NCBI GenBank assembly: GCA_964603905.1
Contig: CAZRWH010000040.1
Span: forward strand, 1 to 9,791
DNA length: 9,791 nt
Origin: CAZRWH01 sp964603905
GTDB lineage: Bacteria > Patescibacteriota > Gracilibacteria > UBA1369 > UBA12470
Reading direction: 5' to 3'
The notes below the pieces were generated by a model that was not told where the DNA came from, made no database searches, and saw only the letters and a program-made list of their open reading frames with translations. Below, piece after piece: positions 1-7,553 of this stretch. Made by a program: the position numbers and the translations under genes. How positions within the stretch are numbered: the stretch's first letter is position 1; every line of letters begins with the position of its first letter.

Positions 1-95
1 TGGGTTCCGCCTGCTTTTTCAAAAAACCTTCCTGCAAAAGATTTTCCGCATGAGGCCTTACCTGTGATACCTATTATTGTTTTGTTTGAAGCCAT
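1..95 (-). CDS. coaE: Partial N-terminus of a P-loop kinase, probably dephospho-CoA kinase
   Basis: This gene starts with ATG at 95-93 and runs off the left edge, giving 31 complete codons with no stop. The translation begins MASNKTIIGITGKASCGKSF and continues AGRFFEKAGGT. A beta strand (TIIGIT) leads into a Walker A P-loop, GKASCGKS, of the form GxxxxGKS, followed by a helix. The arrangement IIGxTGxxxxGKSxxxxxFxxxG is typical of dephospho-CoA kinase, which phosphorylates the 3' hydroxyl of dephospho-CoA in the last step of CoA synthesis. The start overlaps the stop of the upstream PH-domain gene as TAATG, so the two are probably cotranscribed and translationally coupled. Only the P-loop is visible, so another small P-loop kinase cannot be excluded. 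The P-loop reading is secure and the CoaE assignment is an inference. Confidence 0.65.
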   Translation of the reverse strand, partial: MASNKTIIGITGKASCGKSFAGRFFEKAGGT

Positions 96-649
96 TAGCG
101 TCTTTGTATCATTGAGACCAACATATCTTTGAGTGCCGCCTCTTCTTTTAGGCTCTTGTCTGTTACGAATTTCGCTTGATAATGAAGCACTTCCCTTTCG
201 ACTTTCTTGGGGAAAGCTACGTTTTCAAGAGTTACAACTGTTCCCGTTCCTAGTCTTTCTACCATGATGTTCCCGAAATTCATGATTGTTCCCCAAAATC
301 CTTTGATCTCGTAGGTTATTCCTTCGATTGTGTGATATTCGATTCGAGTTGAAGATTTACTAAAAAATCCGTCCCATTGCAGGTCTATAATCCCTGCGTT
401 TGTTACGATCCATGCATCCATATACCAGTCTAGCAGTTCATATATAAATGCTAAAACACCCACTATCATCCATACCAGCCATACGATTTGGAATGGAGGC
501 ATTAGTATGTTAAATCCTAAAGGGATAGCGATTCCCATTGTCAGCGTCTTGAAAAATGTTCCGTATGCTACAAACGGATGCGTGTGCGCTACGAAATATA
601 TTTTCTCTCCAGCGTTTAGATAATTCCTAAATAATATGTTTTCCAGCAT
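95..649 (-). CDS. Membrane protein with bacterial PH (YdbS-like) domain
   Basis: The 184-residue protein has a short N-terminal cytoplasmic segment, two hydrophobic helices at about residues 31-50 and 53-72, and a C-terminal beta-rich domain at about 75-165. That domain contains the segment TNAGIIDLQWDGFF and a later stretch reading STRIEYHTIEGI. The pattern 'two membrane helices, then TNxGIIxxxxGFFSKxxxRIEYxxIEGI' is that of the bacterial PH domain 2 family (YdbS/YdbT-like). The biochemical role of that family is poorly known, and it is thought to sit at the inner face of the membrane. The start at ATG 649-647 is preceded by an A-rich leader with repeated ACAAA and no Shine-Dalgarno site. 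The stop overlaps the start of the downstream CoaE-like gene. Family assignment is good; function is unknown. Confidence 0.75.
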   Translation of the reverse strand: MLENILFRNYLNAGEKIYFVAHTHPFVAYGTFFKTLTMGIAIPLGFNILMPPFQIVWLVWMIVGVLAFIYELLDWYMDAWIVTNAGIIDLQWDGFFSKSSTRIEYHTIEGITYEIKGFWGTIMNFGNIMVERLGTGTVVTLENVAFPKKVEREVLHYQAKFVTDKSLKEEAALKDMLVSMIQRR

Positions 650-676
650 TTGTTTCTGTTTTGTTTTGCTGAATCA

Positions 677-705
677 AATTTACAGAAAAAAAATAACCTT
701 GTAAA
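677..705 (-). promoter_or_regulatory. Candidate promoter of the PH-domain/coaE unit
   Basis: On the minus strand TTTACA (-35, 705-700) is followed after 17 bp by TAAATT (-10, 682-677). The -35 matches 5 of 6 consensus bases and the -10 matches 4 of 6. The predicted transcript would have a leader of about 20-25 nt ending in the A-rich stretch before ATG at 649. The -35 occupies nearly the same bases as the -35 proposed for lepB on the other strand. This is a moderate match found by eye. Confidence 0.35.
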
Positions 706-728
706 CACCTGTAGTGATTGTGTATTTT
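699..728 (+). promoter_or_regulatory. Candidate promoter of lepB
   Basis: TTGTAA (699-704) is followed after 18 bp by TATTTT (723-728), each matching 4 of 6 consensus bases. The same TTGTAA with an 18-bp spacer recurs upstream of fmt, which strengthens the call slightly. The start codon of lepB lies 35 bp after the -10 element. Confidence 0.3.
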
Positions 729-762
729 ATGACCTGCGAAACTAATACAAACAAAATAAAAT

Positions 763-1440
763 ATGATTGATGACGACGTTACATACGATGGCTCTTCAAA
801 GTTAGGTTATATGCTTAAAAACGCTGTAAGGTTTTTTGTAGATGTGGGACTGAATGTTGTTGTCATCATTGTTCTGTTCTGGTTTGTCCGCGGGTTCGTA
901 TTCTCTCCTTTTCAGGTTAGCGGGCCTTCTATGTGCGACACCTTGAATTATTTCAATGGGAGTTGCGTGCACGGCAATGGCGAATACATGATTGTTAATA
1001 AGCTTTCTTACGTCGATATTTTTGGATGGTCTCTGTCTGATTATGAACGTGGTGACATTGTTGTTTTCTCCCCGCCAGAGGCTAGTGATGGAGAGTATTA
1101 TGTAAAAAGAGTTATAGGGCTCCCTGGAGAAACTGTATTGCTTAAGGACGGCGATGTGTATGTTGATGGAGAGAAACTAGAAGAGCAATATTTGAATGAA
1201 AGCAATTATGGCAAAACCTATCCTTCTACAACTTCTCTAGATGAATTCCTAGTTCCAGAAGGCAGCTATTTCGTTCTTGGAGATAATCGAAGAGCAAGTA
1301 GCGACTCTAGGCGTTGTCTCGGTATGTCTGACTGTGAGCACGACGATGCTTTTCTGCCTGAAAATCTAATCGAAGGAAAAGGACTTGTTGTTCTTTGGCC
1401 GATTAGCAAACTCAGGATGATTGAAGATTATGAATATTAG
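763..1440 (+). CDS. lepB: Signal peptidase I
   Basis: This 225-residue protein is a type I signal peptidase, the membrane-bound Ser/Lys protease that removes signal peptides from secreted proteins on the outer face of the membrane. One transmembrane helix spans about residues 26-47. The catalytic Ser56 sits in SGPSM, the general-base Lys115 in YYVKRVIGLPGE, and the conserved box GDNRRASSDSR at 173-183. A PSM serine motif, a KR lysine motif and this box together are diagnostic. Two pairs of cysteines (58/68 and 185/191) fall in the extracytoplasmic part and could form disulfides. The start ATG at 763 is preceded by an A-rich ACAAACAAAATAAAAT leader. The gene is divergent from the PH-domain gene and convergent with the unknown gene ending at 1479, with 38 bp between stops and no obvious terminator hairpin. 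Confidence 0.95.
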   Translation: MIDDDVTYDGSSKLGYMLKNAVRFFVDVGLNVVVIIVLFWFVRGFVFSPFQVSGPSMCDTLNYFNGSCVHGNGEYMIVNKLSYVDIFGWSLSDYERGDIVVFSPPEASDGEYYVKRVIGLPGETVLLKDGDVYVDGEKLEEQYLNESNYGKTYPSTTSLDEFLVPEGSYFVLGDNRRASSDSRRCLGMSDCEHDDAFLPENLIEGKGLVVLWPISKLRMIEDYEY

Positions 1441-1478
1441 AACTTGGTATCTAGTATTTGGGGTTTTGATTATGGGGG

Positions 1479-1931
1479 CTATGCTGCTTTAGCTTTTTCC
1501 CGGTTGTTCCACCAAGTTAGCACTTTTATTGCTGTTCTCTGCATTTGCATGCCAACCAAAACTCCTTTTGGCAGGTATAGTTCCTGAATCTGTTTAAGCT
1601 CGGCAATCTTCTCTGCAACGTCTAGTCCTTTTTCTTGCTCCCATAACAGCTCGTCTTCCGCGCAACAAAGTACCGATACCTGCTCGTAGTCAGCGAGGTC
1701 CTTGGAAAGCTCTTCCCATTGATTAAGGTCTTCTATGAGTTTTATTGCCAGTCTTTTTACTTTTACTCCATATCGGGTCATTTCTTCAAAAGCTTTTCGC
1801 TCAGAAGGCGGTGTTGTTCTTAAAAAATCCTCAATCGCTTTATCGTCACCTTCAGGATCAGAAACTCTTAACATGTCTGACAGCATGTCAGCATTTATCT
1901 CTGTCCATTGATCTGGTCTGTTTTTAGGCAT
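1479..1931 (-). CDS. Hypothetical soluble alpha-helical protein
   Basis: I do not recognise this 150-residue protein. It is rich in charged residues, predicted largely alpha-helical, with no signal peptide or membrane segment. The middle (about residues 55-115) has hydrophobic residues spaced as in amphipathic helices, and two adjacent cysteines occur in the segment SVLCCAEDELLW. The C-terminus ends in a basic, Trp-containing helix. It is the last gene of a minus-strand run, but a 61-bp gap, an extended -10 candidate and an AACAAAAACAAA leader just before its ATG suggest it can be transcribed separately from the membrane-protein/UDG unit upstream. An antisense ORF inside it has no support. 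The gene is likely real because of its length, leader and placement. Confidence 0.7.
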   Translation of the reverse strand: MPKNRPDQWTEINADMLSDMLRVSDPEGDDKAIEDFLRTTPPSERKAFEEMTRYGVKVKRLAIKLIEDLNQWEELSKDLADYEQVSVLCCAEDELLWEQEKGLDVAEKIAELKQIQELYLPKGVLVGMQMQRTAIKVLTWWNNREKAKAA

Positions 1932-1963
1932 TTTGTTTTTGTTAAAAATCTACATGGGAGAAA

Positions 1964-1992
1964 ATGATACCAGTCGCTCTTCCATCATGCAA
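1964..1992 (-). promoter_or_regulatory. Candidate extended -10 promoter for the 150-residue gene
   Basis: On the minus strand TTGCAT (1992-1987) is followed after 17 bp by TATCAT (1969-1964). The -10 is preceded by TGG, giving an extended TGn -10 element. The -35 begins immediately after the stop codon of the upstream gene. The predicted leader is about 25 nt and ends in AACAAAAACAAA directly before ATG. Confidence 0.45.
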
Positions 1993-2382
1993 TTAATACG
2001 TCTTGCTCGTAATATAAAACTCAAGCAAAACAATGATCGCAACAACAAGCAGCCCGTTCCACCAGGTCAAAACACCCAGCATTAGGAAGGCTAACGACGT
2101 CAGCGTGCAAAGTGACAGCAACAATCCTTGTCTTATTGAAGTGTTGATATAACTGACTCCGATTTCGTTTCTTGTGATCCACTTTCTTAGATAAAACCCC
2201 AGCAGGGTAAATGTGCATGTCAAAGAGATTAGCAGGCTCAAGAAGAACAATGCTAGCGCTAGGCCTGTTGATTCATAAGGGTTTAGCTTGAGGATAACTA
2301 CGATCCAGCTTAGCCAGCTTATTCCTCCTGCCATGATTAATGGCTGGATATATCTTTGTTCTGGGTTAAATGGTTGCGTCAT
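1993..2382 (-). CDS. Small four-helix membrane protein, unknown function
   Basis: The 129-residue protein has four predicted transmembrane helices at about residues 13-31, 39-64, 85-106 and 109-125. A conserved-looking connector between helices 2 and 3 reads RNEIGVSYINTSIRQGLLLS, and helix 3/4 contains LTWWNGLL. From memory, small four-helix proteins with an SxRQGxLLS segment and a WW pair occur widely in Patescibacteria next to housekeeping genes, but I know of no assigned function. Its start overlaps the 3' end of the UDG gene by 17 bp, so it is likely translated from the same mRNA by coupling. No Shine-Dalgarno site is visible. Confidence 0.75.
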   Translation of the reverse strand: MTQPFNPEQRYIQPLIMAGGISWLSWIVVILKLNPYESTGLALALFFLSLLISLTCTFTLLGFYLRKWITRNEIGVSYINTSIRQGLLLSLCTLTSLAFLMLGVLTWWNGLLVVAIIVLLEFYITSKTY

Positions 2383-2965
2383 GTTCGTTGAGTTGTTCTT
2401 TTTTTATTTTTTTGAGTAATGCAGGGACTTTTTTTATGTCCTCGATTAACACCTCTCTGTACGACCCATTATACAGTGCAACTGCAGGATGGTACATCGG
2501 ATAATAAACTTGTTTGCCTCCATCAATTCCTTTGTAACGTTTGGCCTGTCCGTGAACCTGTGAAACCTTCAAGTCAGGCAGGAATCTGTTCATAGAATGG
2601 CGCCCTAAAGTGATTATTAATGTTGGTTTGATAGCCTTAACTTGTGCTACGAGATACGGCCAGCAGGCTTCGATTTCTTCTGGCAATGGATCTCTGTTTC
2701 CTGGAGGGCGGCATTTGACGACGTTTGCAATGTAAACATCTTCTCTCTTAAGACCTGCATGTTCTAGTAATACGTCCAAAAACTTCCCTGCTGCACCAAC
2801 GAACGGCTTTCCTTGTTGATCTTCGTTTTTGCCTGGGCCTTCCCCTATAAACATTACGTCAGCGTTTGGATTGCCTGATCCTGGAACGACGTTGGTTCTT
2901 TCTTTGCACAGTTCGCATTTCGTGCATGCGCGACATTTTTCCTCAATTTCTTGAATTGTAATCAT
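2366..2965 (-). CDS. Uracil-DNA glycosylase, family 4 (Fe-S)
   Basis: This 199-residue enzyme removes uracil from DNA to start base-excision repair after cytosine deamination. The four Fe-S cluster cysteines are at C14, C17, C85 and C101, the spacing expected for family 4. Motif 1, GEGPGKNED, is at 41-49, the KCRPPGNRDP segment at 84-93, and motif 3, YHPA, at 158-161 with His159. Extra cysteines at 11 and 20 flank the first pair. Length is normal for the family. The start overlaps the stop of the upstream membrane-protein gene as ATGA, and the 3' end overlaps the next gene by 17 bp, so all three are probably one transcript. No Shine-Dalgarno site precedes the start, and coupling probably supplies ribosomes. 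Confidence 0.95.
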   Translation of the reverse strand: MITIQEIEEKCRACTKCELCKERTNVVPGSGNPNADVMFIGEGPGKNEDQQGKPFVGAAGKFLDVLLEHAGLKREDVYIANVVKCRPPGNRDPLPEEIEACWPYLVAQVKAIKPTLIITLGRHSMNRFLPDLKVSQVHGQAKRYKGIDGGKQVYYPMYHPAVALYNGSYREVLIEDIKKVPALLKKIKKEQLNEHDATI

Positions 2966-3924
2966 TGTTTTTTACGGATTATGAATCCTATTACTAACAG
3001 TACTATTCCTGCGAATACCAACTCTGTTGCGTGAAGGATCATTTTGTCGGTGATAAACCCAAGCATTGTTGTTATTGGAGTAGCTAGGCTTTGTAGTATT
3101 GCTGCTTCTGATTCAGATGTTGTAGCTGACGCGCTGGTCATTACATACGGAATTTGCGTTCCTAACACCATCGCAACTAGCCATGTAATAATTCCTCCCC
3201 ACAGTGCTGTACTTGCTACCCATGTGCATACAGAACTAAGCGGTTTCCATATTACCGTCGACAAGACTCCCAATAGAGCTAAGTACAGAAGTACAATTGC
3301 GGCTCGTATTTGGAAGTTGTAATTGATGATATTTGTTAATGCCAACTTTGTTTCTGGAGACATTGTCGTTAGGTCTATTTCGTATGTACCCACAGAAGGA
3401 GCTTTGTTGAAGTTTGCGTTTATCATGTCTTTGACCTCGGACTCTGTCATCCCTGGAGGTATGCAGGTAGGAGTCTCTCCAGATTCCATTTTTGTAACCT
3501 CGCTGGTCGTGCAATCATCCCATGTTCCTACATATTCTGCTATTAGCCTCGTTGTGACTTTTGGAAGTTTTTGTTCTATTGAAGAAATATCCAAAACTAC
3601 TGTTTCTGGAAGTTCCTCTTGAGATAATTGATCTGATATTTCCGATGTTATACTTAATAAATCCTCTTCTGTTATAAGCTCTTTCATGTATTTCATGATG
3701 TCTATATCCTCTATCATTTCCAGTCCTTCCTCTTGGACAATTATATGCTCTAGGTTTGCCTCCATGAGCCCTGCAACTGAGTCATAAATTCCTTCGATTA
3801 CTTCTGGGCTTTTGTAAAAAACTGGGTTTAAATAAGTCTCAAATGCTGCGTATATTACGCTTAATATCGGGGTTATTATTAAGATAGATATAACCAGGAT
3901 AAAACCGATTATTTTTCTGATCAT
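2962..3924 (-). CDS. Unknown membrane protein with large extracytoplasmic domain
   Basis: The protein is 320 residues from the ATG at 3924. An upstream in-frame start at 3981 would add 19 residues, but the ATG at 3924 is chosen because an A-rich AACAAAAAAACAAAAA leader lies directly before it and the protein then begins MIRKIIGF, a basic start followed by a membrane helix. Predicted helices are at about 5-26, 207-226, 232-256 and 297-316. Residues 27-206 form an acidic, helical extracytoplasmic region with two cysteines (138 and 154) that could pair, in the segment from WDDC to PTCIPPG. The C-terminus is basic (RKKQ). I do not recognise the family. The stop overlaps the UDG start by four bases, which looks like genomic compaction rather than shared function. 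Confidence 0.8.
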   Translation of the reverse strand: MIRKIIGFILVISILIITPILSVIYAAFETYLNPVFYKSPEVIEGIYDSVAGLMEANLEHIIVQEEGLEMIEDIDIMKYMKELITEEDLLSITSEISDQLSQEELPETVVLDISSIEQKLPKVTTRLIAEYVGTWDDCTTSEVTKMESGETPTCIPPGMTESEVKDMINANFNKAPSVGTYEIDLTTMSPETKLALTNIINYNFQIRAAIVLLYLALLGVLSTVIWKPLSSVCTWVASTALWGGIITWLVAMVLGTQIPYVMTSASATTSESEAAILQSLATPITTMLGFITDKMILHATELVFAGIVLLVIGFIIRKKQ

Positions 3925-3948
3925 TTTTTGTTTTTTTGTTAGATGTCT

Positions 3949-3978
3949 TTGTAAATCTATCAAATGCAGTGTTAAAAT
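3949..3978 (+). promoter_or_regulatory. Candidate promoter of fmt
   Basis: TTGTAA (3949-3954) and TAAAAT (3973-3978) are separated by 18 bp. The -10 matches 5 of 6 consensus bases and is preceded by TGT, an extended -10 element. The start codon of fmt lies 26 bp downstream of the -10. Confidence 0.5.
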
Positions 3979-4004
3979 CAAAGATGTATTTTATTTGAAA
4001 TTTT

Positions 4005-4931
4005 ATGCAAAAAATTGTCTTCATGGGGACTCCTCAATTTGCAGTCCCTGTACTGAAAGCCCTTGTAGATGACCCTGAAATTGATGTTCAACTTGTTATA
4101 ACGCAACCTGACCGACCTGTTGGCAGGAAGGCCCAGCTGACGCCACCTCCTGTAAAAGATCTAGCCCAGGAGCGTGGACTCCCTATCATGCAACCTGACA
4201 ATGTTAACGGTGACGACGTAAAAGAGATGCTAACCAGCGCAAATCCGGATTTCATTATTGTTGTTGCTTATGGCCAACTTCTATCTCAAGAAATTATTGA
4301 CTGCGCTAAAAAGGAGATATTGAACGTACACGCTTCTTTGCTTCCGAGATATCGTGGTGCATCCCCTATTCAATCAGCTATTTTGAGTGGAGATCCTGAG
4401 ACAGGCGTTTCAATAATGGGTGTTCGCAGAAAGATGGATGCAGGGCCTGTTTATTTAGTGAAAAAGACCGCTACTGACGAAAAGAATTTCATCGAACTTA
4501 GCAAAGAGCTTGCTGATCTTGGAGCAGAGGCTCTTGTTGAGACCGTGCATGGTTTTGATGAGCTTTCTCCTGCAGAGCAAGATCACGATTCTGCTACTCA
4601 CTGCAAGAAGGTTTCTAGGGGTAACGGCGAGATTAATTTTGACGAAGAGTCTGCAGAGGATGTAATACTCAAATACAGAGCTTTTTATGGATGGCCGGGG
4701 GTTTTTACTTCATATGACGGAAAGCGCCTAATACTGTCGGAATTAACCCTTGGCGACGCCAGCAATACTGATGATCCAGGTACTGTTTTTGAAGCGGAAG
4801 GAGTAATTCATGTCGCTTCAAAATCTGGCTCAATTATTCTCAAGCGCGTAAAAATAGAAGGCAAGAAAGAGATGTCTATCTCAGATTTCACAAGAGGTTA
4901 TTCTGACTTTGCGGGTTCTAAGCTTGGATGA
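4005..4931 (+). CDS. fmt: Methionyl-tRNA formyltransferase
   Basis: The 308-residue enzyme transfers a formyl group from 10-formyl-tetrahydrofolate to initiator Met-tRNA. The N-terminal Rossmann-like formyltransferase domain (about 1-180) starts with IVFMGTPQFAVPVL. It carries the folate-binding segment LNVHASLLPRYRGASPIQ at 106-123 and MDAGP at 144-148. The catalytic residues Asn107, His109 and Asp145 correspond to N106, H108 and D144 of the E. coli enzyme. A C-terminal OB-like domain follows from about 205 and includes FYGWPGVF. Length is normal and all key residues are present. The start ATG at 4005 has neither a Shine-Dalgarno site nor the ACAAA leader used by many neighbours. The gene ends in TGA-TGA, and its last 34 bp overlap the convergent O-antigen-ligase-type gene. 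Confidence 0.96.
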   Translation: MQKIVFMGTPQFAVPVLKALVDDPEIDVQLVITQPDRPVGRKAQLTPPPVKDLAQERGLPIMQPDNVNGDDVKEMLTSANPDFIIVVAYGQLLSQEIIDCAKKEILNVHASLLPRYRGASPIQSAILSGDPETGVSIMGVRRKMDAGPVYLVKKTATDEKNFIELSKELADLGAEALVETVHGFDELSPAEQDHDSATHCKKVSRGNGEINFDEESAEDVILKYRAFYGWPGVFTSYDGKRLILSELTLGDASNTDDPGTVFEAEGVIHVASKSGSIILKRVKIEGKKEMSISDFTRGYSDFAGSKLG

Positions 4932-6157
4932 TGAGCTGTTGCAACCAGTATTATTGCCAGTACTTGTGGTGCATAAAACGAATACCAGTAGTGGTCAAAC
5001 ACCCCTATTACACTTAATGCTATTAGTGCGTACAGGGACTTTTTGTTTTTGGATGATAGTATCGAATACAGTAATAGGAACAGCATTATTATCGCTCCGA
5101 TCATGCCAAGCTCAGCAGTAGCCAGTATGTATACGTTGTGAATTGGTTGATATTCCCATGGCATTAGTTTTTCGTCGAGGTGGTCTTGTATTACGTTCGT
5201 GAAGTTTTGCCACCCTATCCCCATTGGATTTTCGTAAATTATATCGAGAGAAGGATTCACCAGCATTAATCTTTGTTCGATTTCGTAACTGCTTTGAAGA
5301 TGTGTCGCAAACGGCGCTGCAACGTGGTAAAAAACGCCAAGAATTAGTATTGCTGCGATTGTTGCTCCAACTGTAATTGCATGGTTTTTTACAAACCTAA
5401 ATACCGACTTTATATTCATTAATTTAAATAGAATTCCCGCCACAAAAAGCCCCAGTAAAGCAGACCTAGACATCGTAAAAATAAGTCCTGCAAAGCACGT
5501 TATTATTAGAGGCTTCCACTTCCTAAATCCTCCACTCAGAATGATTGCTATCGCTAAAAATCCACCAAGAATATTTGGATGCTGCATCGTTCCATAACTC
5601 CTTATGACTTGCTTGTGCATACTCATGTCTATTTTGGCAATTCCTGCTGAAGCTAAGTTCGGCTCGCCTAGAAAATCTAGCCCAATACTCCCCTGGGTTA
5701 TGTATTGGACAGCAGCAATTATGCTTTGCATTGCCACAGACAATAGCAAGGTCTTGAATATCCTGTTGTTGCTCGTAACCTTGTTCACAATCAGCAAATA
5801 CACAACAGCCAGCATTATCAACCTGAACACTAGCCACGTTTCAGGAAAAACTGTGTTTGTAAGGATCACCACTGCCATTAAAGCGGCGAACATAGTTAGT
5901 TTGACCTTGTCGCCCAGTTTAAATTTTTCTCTAGAAAACAAAAAGAACACTGCACTCGCCATAAACAGCAGATCTCCGAGATAAATATAGGCGTTAGTGA
6001 ACTCATTAGACTGGCCGCTGAGATGGATTTCGGGCTGCCAAATGATAGTGTAGATCTGAAAAGGCAATGTAAAAACGCCCGCACAAAACAGTAGCTCGGC
6101 TACCCGAGAAAAGCTTATCGACTTGAGGCTATTCATGCTCAGGGAAAATGCCTTCAT
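4898..6157 (-). CDS. O-antigen ligase / Wzy-type polytopic membrane protein
   Basis: The 419-residue protein has about ten to twelve transmembrane helices and the signature features of the O-antigen ligase/polymerase superfamily. These are RSYGTMQHPN at 186-194, TMSRSALLG at 228-236, a long periplasmic-type loop with NPMGIGWQNF at 310-319, and HNVYILATAELGMIG at 340-354. Such proteins join or polymerise lipid-linked glycans on the outer face of the membrane; the exact substrate here is unknown. An alternative ATG at 6136 would shorten it by seven residues and give an 8-bp ATGAATAG overlap with the lipoprotein stop, instead of 29 bp. Either way it is coupled to the upstream lipoprotein. The 3' end overlaps the convergent fmt gene by 34 bp. 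Confidence 0.88.
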   Translation of the reverse strand: MKAFSLSMNSLKSISFSRVAELLFCAGVFTLPFQIYTIIWQPEIHLSGQSNEFTNAYIYLGDLLFMASAVFFLFSREKFKLGDKVKLTMFAALMAVVILTNTVFPETWLVFRLIMLAVVYLLIVNKVTSNNRIFKTLLLSVAMQSIIAAVQYITQGSIGLDFLGEPNLASAGIAKIDMSMHKQVIRSYGTMQHPNILGGFLAIAIILSGGFRKWKPLIITCFAGLIFTMSRSALLGLFVAGILFKLMNIKSVFRFVKNHAITVGATIAAILILGVFYHVAAPFATHLQSSYEIEQRLMLVNPSLDIIYENPMGIGWQNFTNVIQDHLDEKLMPWEYQPIHNVYILATAELGMIGAIIMLFLLLYSILSSKNKKSLYALIALSVIGVFDHYWYSFYAPQVLAIILVATAHHPSLEPAKSE

Positions 6158-7538
6158 CAGGTATTATTGCGTTAATTTGTTGTTCTGCGTTGCTTAGAGC
6201 TGTCGAAACTTTGACTGTAGAAAGTACTGAATCAATCGCATTTGCGAATATCTCCTCGTACTTCTGTGCATCTGCCACAGGAATTGTTTCTGCATAACCA
6301 ACCTGCGTTGCGAAGACTCCGTAGATAGGATCTTTCATCTGGCCTTCTATCAAGTCTCGTCTTGATGATGGCTTGTGAGTTTCATCGAAGTAGTACTGCA
6401 GATTCTCCTGCGATGACAGGAAGTCTAGAAATAGCCAAGCCTCTTCCGGATAATCCGAAGTTCTTGAGACTGTGTATGCGAAATAGCTTGCGTATACGTC
6501 GCGTTTTTCTGTGCTTGTTTCCGGATCATATACCTGTGGGATCTCGGTCACCTTAACTGTTCCTGGGTCGATTGTGTCTTTTCCTTTTTTGCCTGTTGTT
6601 TCAATTAAATTTAGCAGATCATCGTAAAGATACGAGTATCCGAAAATCATTGAGACCTTGCCCTCAACGAATGGCTGAAGTTCTTTTTCTGCGCTGTTTG
6701 CGTCCGAGATATATTGGTTCCATGAGTAGTTTTTGTTGCTCGGAATTGCGAACGATGTGTACATATTGAGGGCCTCTTCTCCAGGCGAGAATACGCCTTC
6801 TGTCGCGCTTACTTCGGTGTCAGTGATTTTTGATTTTGTGTATGAGTCGTTATAAAAAGCTGTTCCGTATTGTAGGAATAATGAATATAGAATGTCTGTA
6901 GACCTTAGGATGTTATCTGAACGCCCCATTGCAATTCCGGCTACCTCGAATCTTTCGAAGCTGTTGTCGGACTTAGTCAGCTTGAAAACGTCATCCTGGA
7001 GCTCAGTCCATGTATTTGCTGGCTGTCCTCGTGACGGGATTGCGTCTTCGAGATGATCCTCGTTGTAATAAAGAGCTACTGTATCGACATACATTGGGAT
7101 TCCATAGATTTCGTATCTTTCGTCGTCATAACTCCATAAAAAGTCGTCACTTACAACACTTACGAATGTCTCGTCGTATTCCTTTGCAGTTTCGTATGTT
7201 ACTTCGAGTGGAGCGGTTTTCTTAGCGTGTTCATATATCCAGCTGTTGTGCATTGCAAAAATATCTGGCCCTTCGCCTTCTGCCATCTCATTAACGACTA
7301 GGTCGAGGTATGTCTCCGGGTTTGTAAACTGTTTGTATGTGATATTTACGTTTTTGTTTTGGCTTTCGTATTCCTGGATAAGTGGCTGGTAAATATCCGA
7401 GTCGTCGAAGAGCCCGTACATTACCAATTCTACGTCTTCTACTTGAGTTGTAGTGGTTGTTGGCTGCTGTTTAAGACATCCAGAAAACCCCATCATTACA
7501 AGCGAAAGAATTGTTATTAAGGCTATGTTTTTTTTCAT
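6129..7538 (-). CDS. Extracellular solute-binding lipoprotein, family 1
   Basis: The 469-residue protein starts with a lipoprotein signal peptide: basic MKKN, a hydrophobic core, then lipobox FSGC with the lipidated Cys21. A Thr-rich linker (about 24-33) precedes the mature domain. The fold features match family 1 ABC-transporter binding proteins (maltose-binding-like): ELVMYGLFDD near the start, EGEGPDIFAMHNSW near 92-105, EIYGIPMYVDTVALYYNEDHL mid-protein, and a C-terminal helical part with EEAWLFLDFLSS. These proteins capture sugars or other solutes outside the cell for uptake. No permease or ATPase gene is visible in the window; the partner gene is instead an O-antigen-ligase-type protein whose start overlaps this stop. 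The ligand cannot be told from sequence. The start has an AACAAAAAAACAAAA leader, directly preceded by a 7-bp repeat array. Confidence 0.9.
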   Translation of the reverse strand: MKKNIALITILSLVMMGFSGCLKQQPTTTTTQVEDVELVMYGLFDDSDIYQPLIQEYESQNKNVNITYKQFTNPETYLDLVVNEMAEGEGPDIFAMHNSWIYEHAKKTAPLEVTYETAKEYDETFVSVVSDDFLWSYDDERYEIYGIPMYVDTVALYYNEDHLEDAIPSRGQPANTWTELQDDVFKLTKSDNSFERFEVAGIAMGRSDNILRSTDILYSLFLQYGTAFYNDSYTKSKITDTEVSATEGVFSPGEEALNMYTSFAIPSNKNYSWNQYISDANSAEKELQPFVEGKVSMIFGYSYLYDDLLNLIETTGKKGKDTIDPGTVKVTEIPQVYDPETSTEKRDVYASYFAYTVSRTSDYPEEAWLFLDFLSSQENLQYYFDETHKPSSRRDLIEGQMKDPIYGVFATQVGYAETIPVADAQKYEEIFANAIDSVLSTVKVSTALSNAEQQINAIIPDEGIFPEHE

Positions 7539-7553
7539 TTTTGTTTTTTTGTT

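Noticed and set aside
1441..1478. Bidirectional terminator between lepB and the 150-residue gene
   Set aside because: I could not find a stable inverted repeat followed by a T tract in either direction in these 38 bp.
2396..2415. T-rich run as a plus-strand terminator
   Set aside because: There is no hairpin before it and no plus-strand gene upstream; it encodes the Lys-rich C-terminus of the uracil-DNA glycosylase on the minus strand.
3925..3981. Longer start (3981) for the unknown membrane protein
   Set aside because: The added 19 residues cover the A-rich leader motif, and the ATG at 3924 begins a standard basic-then-hydrophobic N-terminus.
4905..4990. TGA recoded as glycine or tryptophan
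   Set aside because: fmt ends at TGA-TGA at its normal family length, and the gene ending at 2962 uses TGA in an ATGA coupling, so TGA is a stop here.
5523..5984. Open frames opposite or out of phase with the O-antigen-ligase-type gene
   Set aside because: They lie inside a gene with clear family motifs, lack leaders of their own and have no recognisable protein features.
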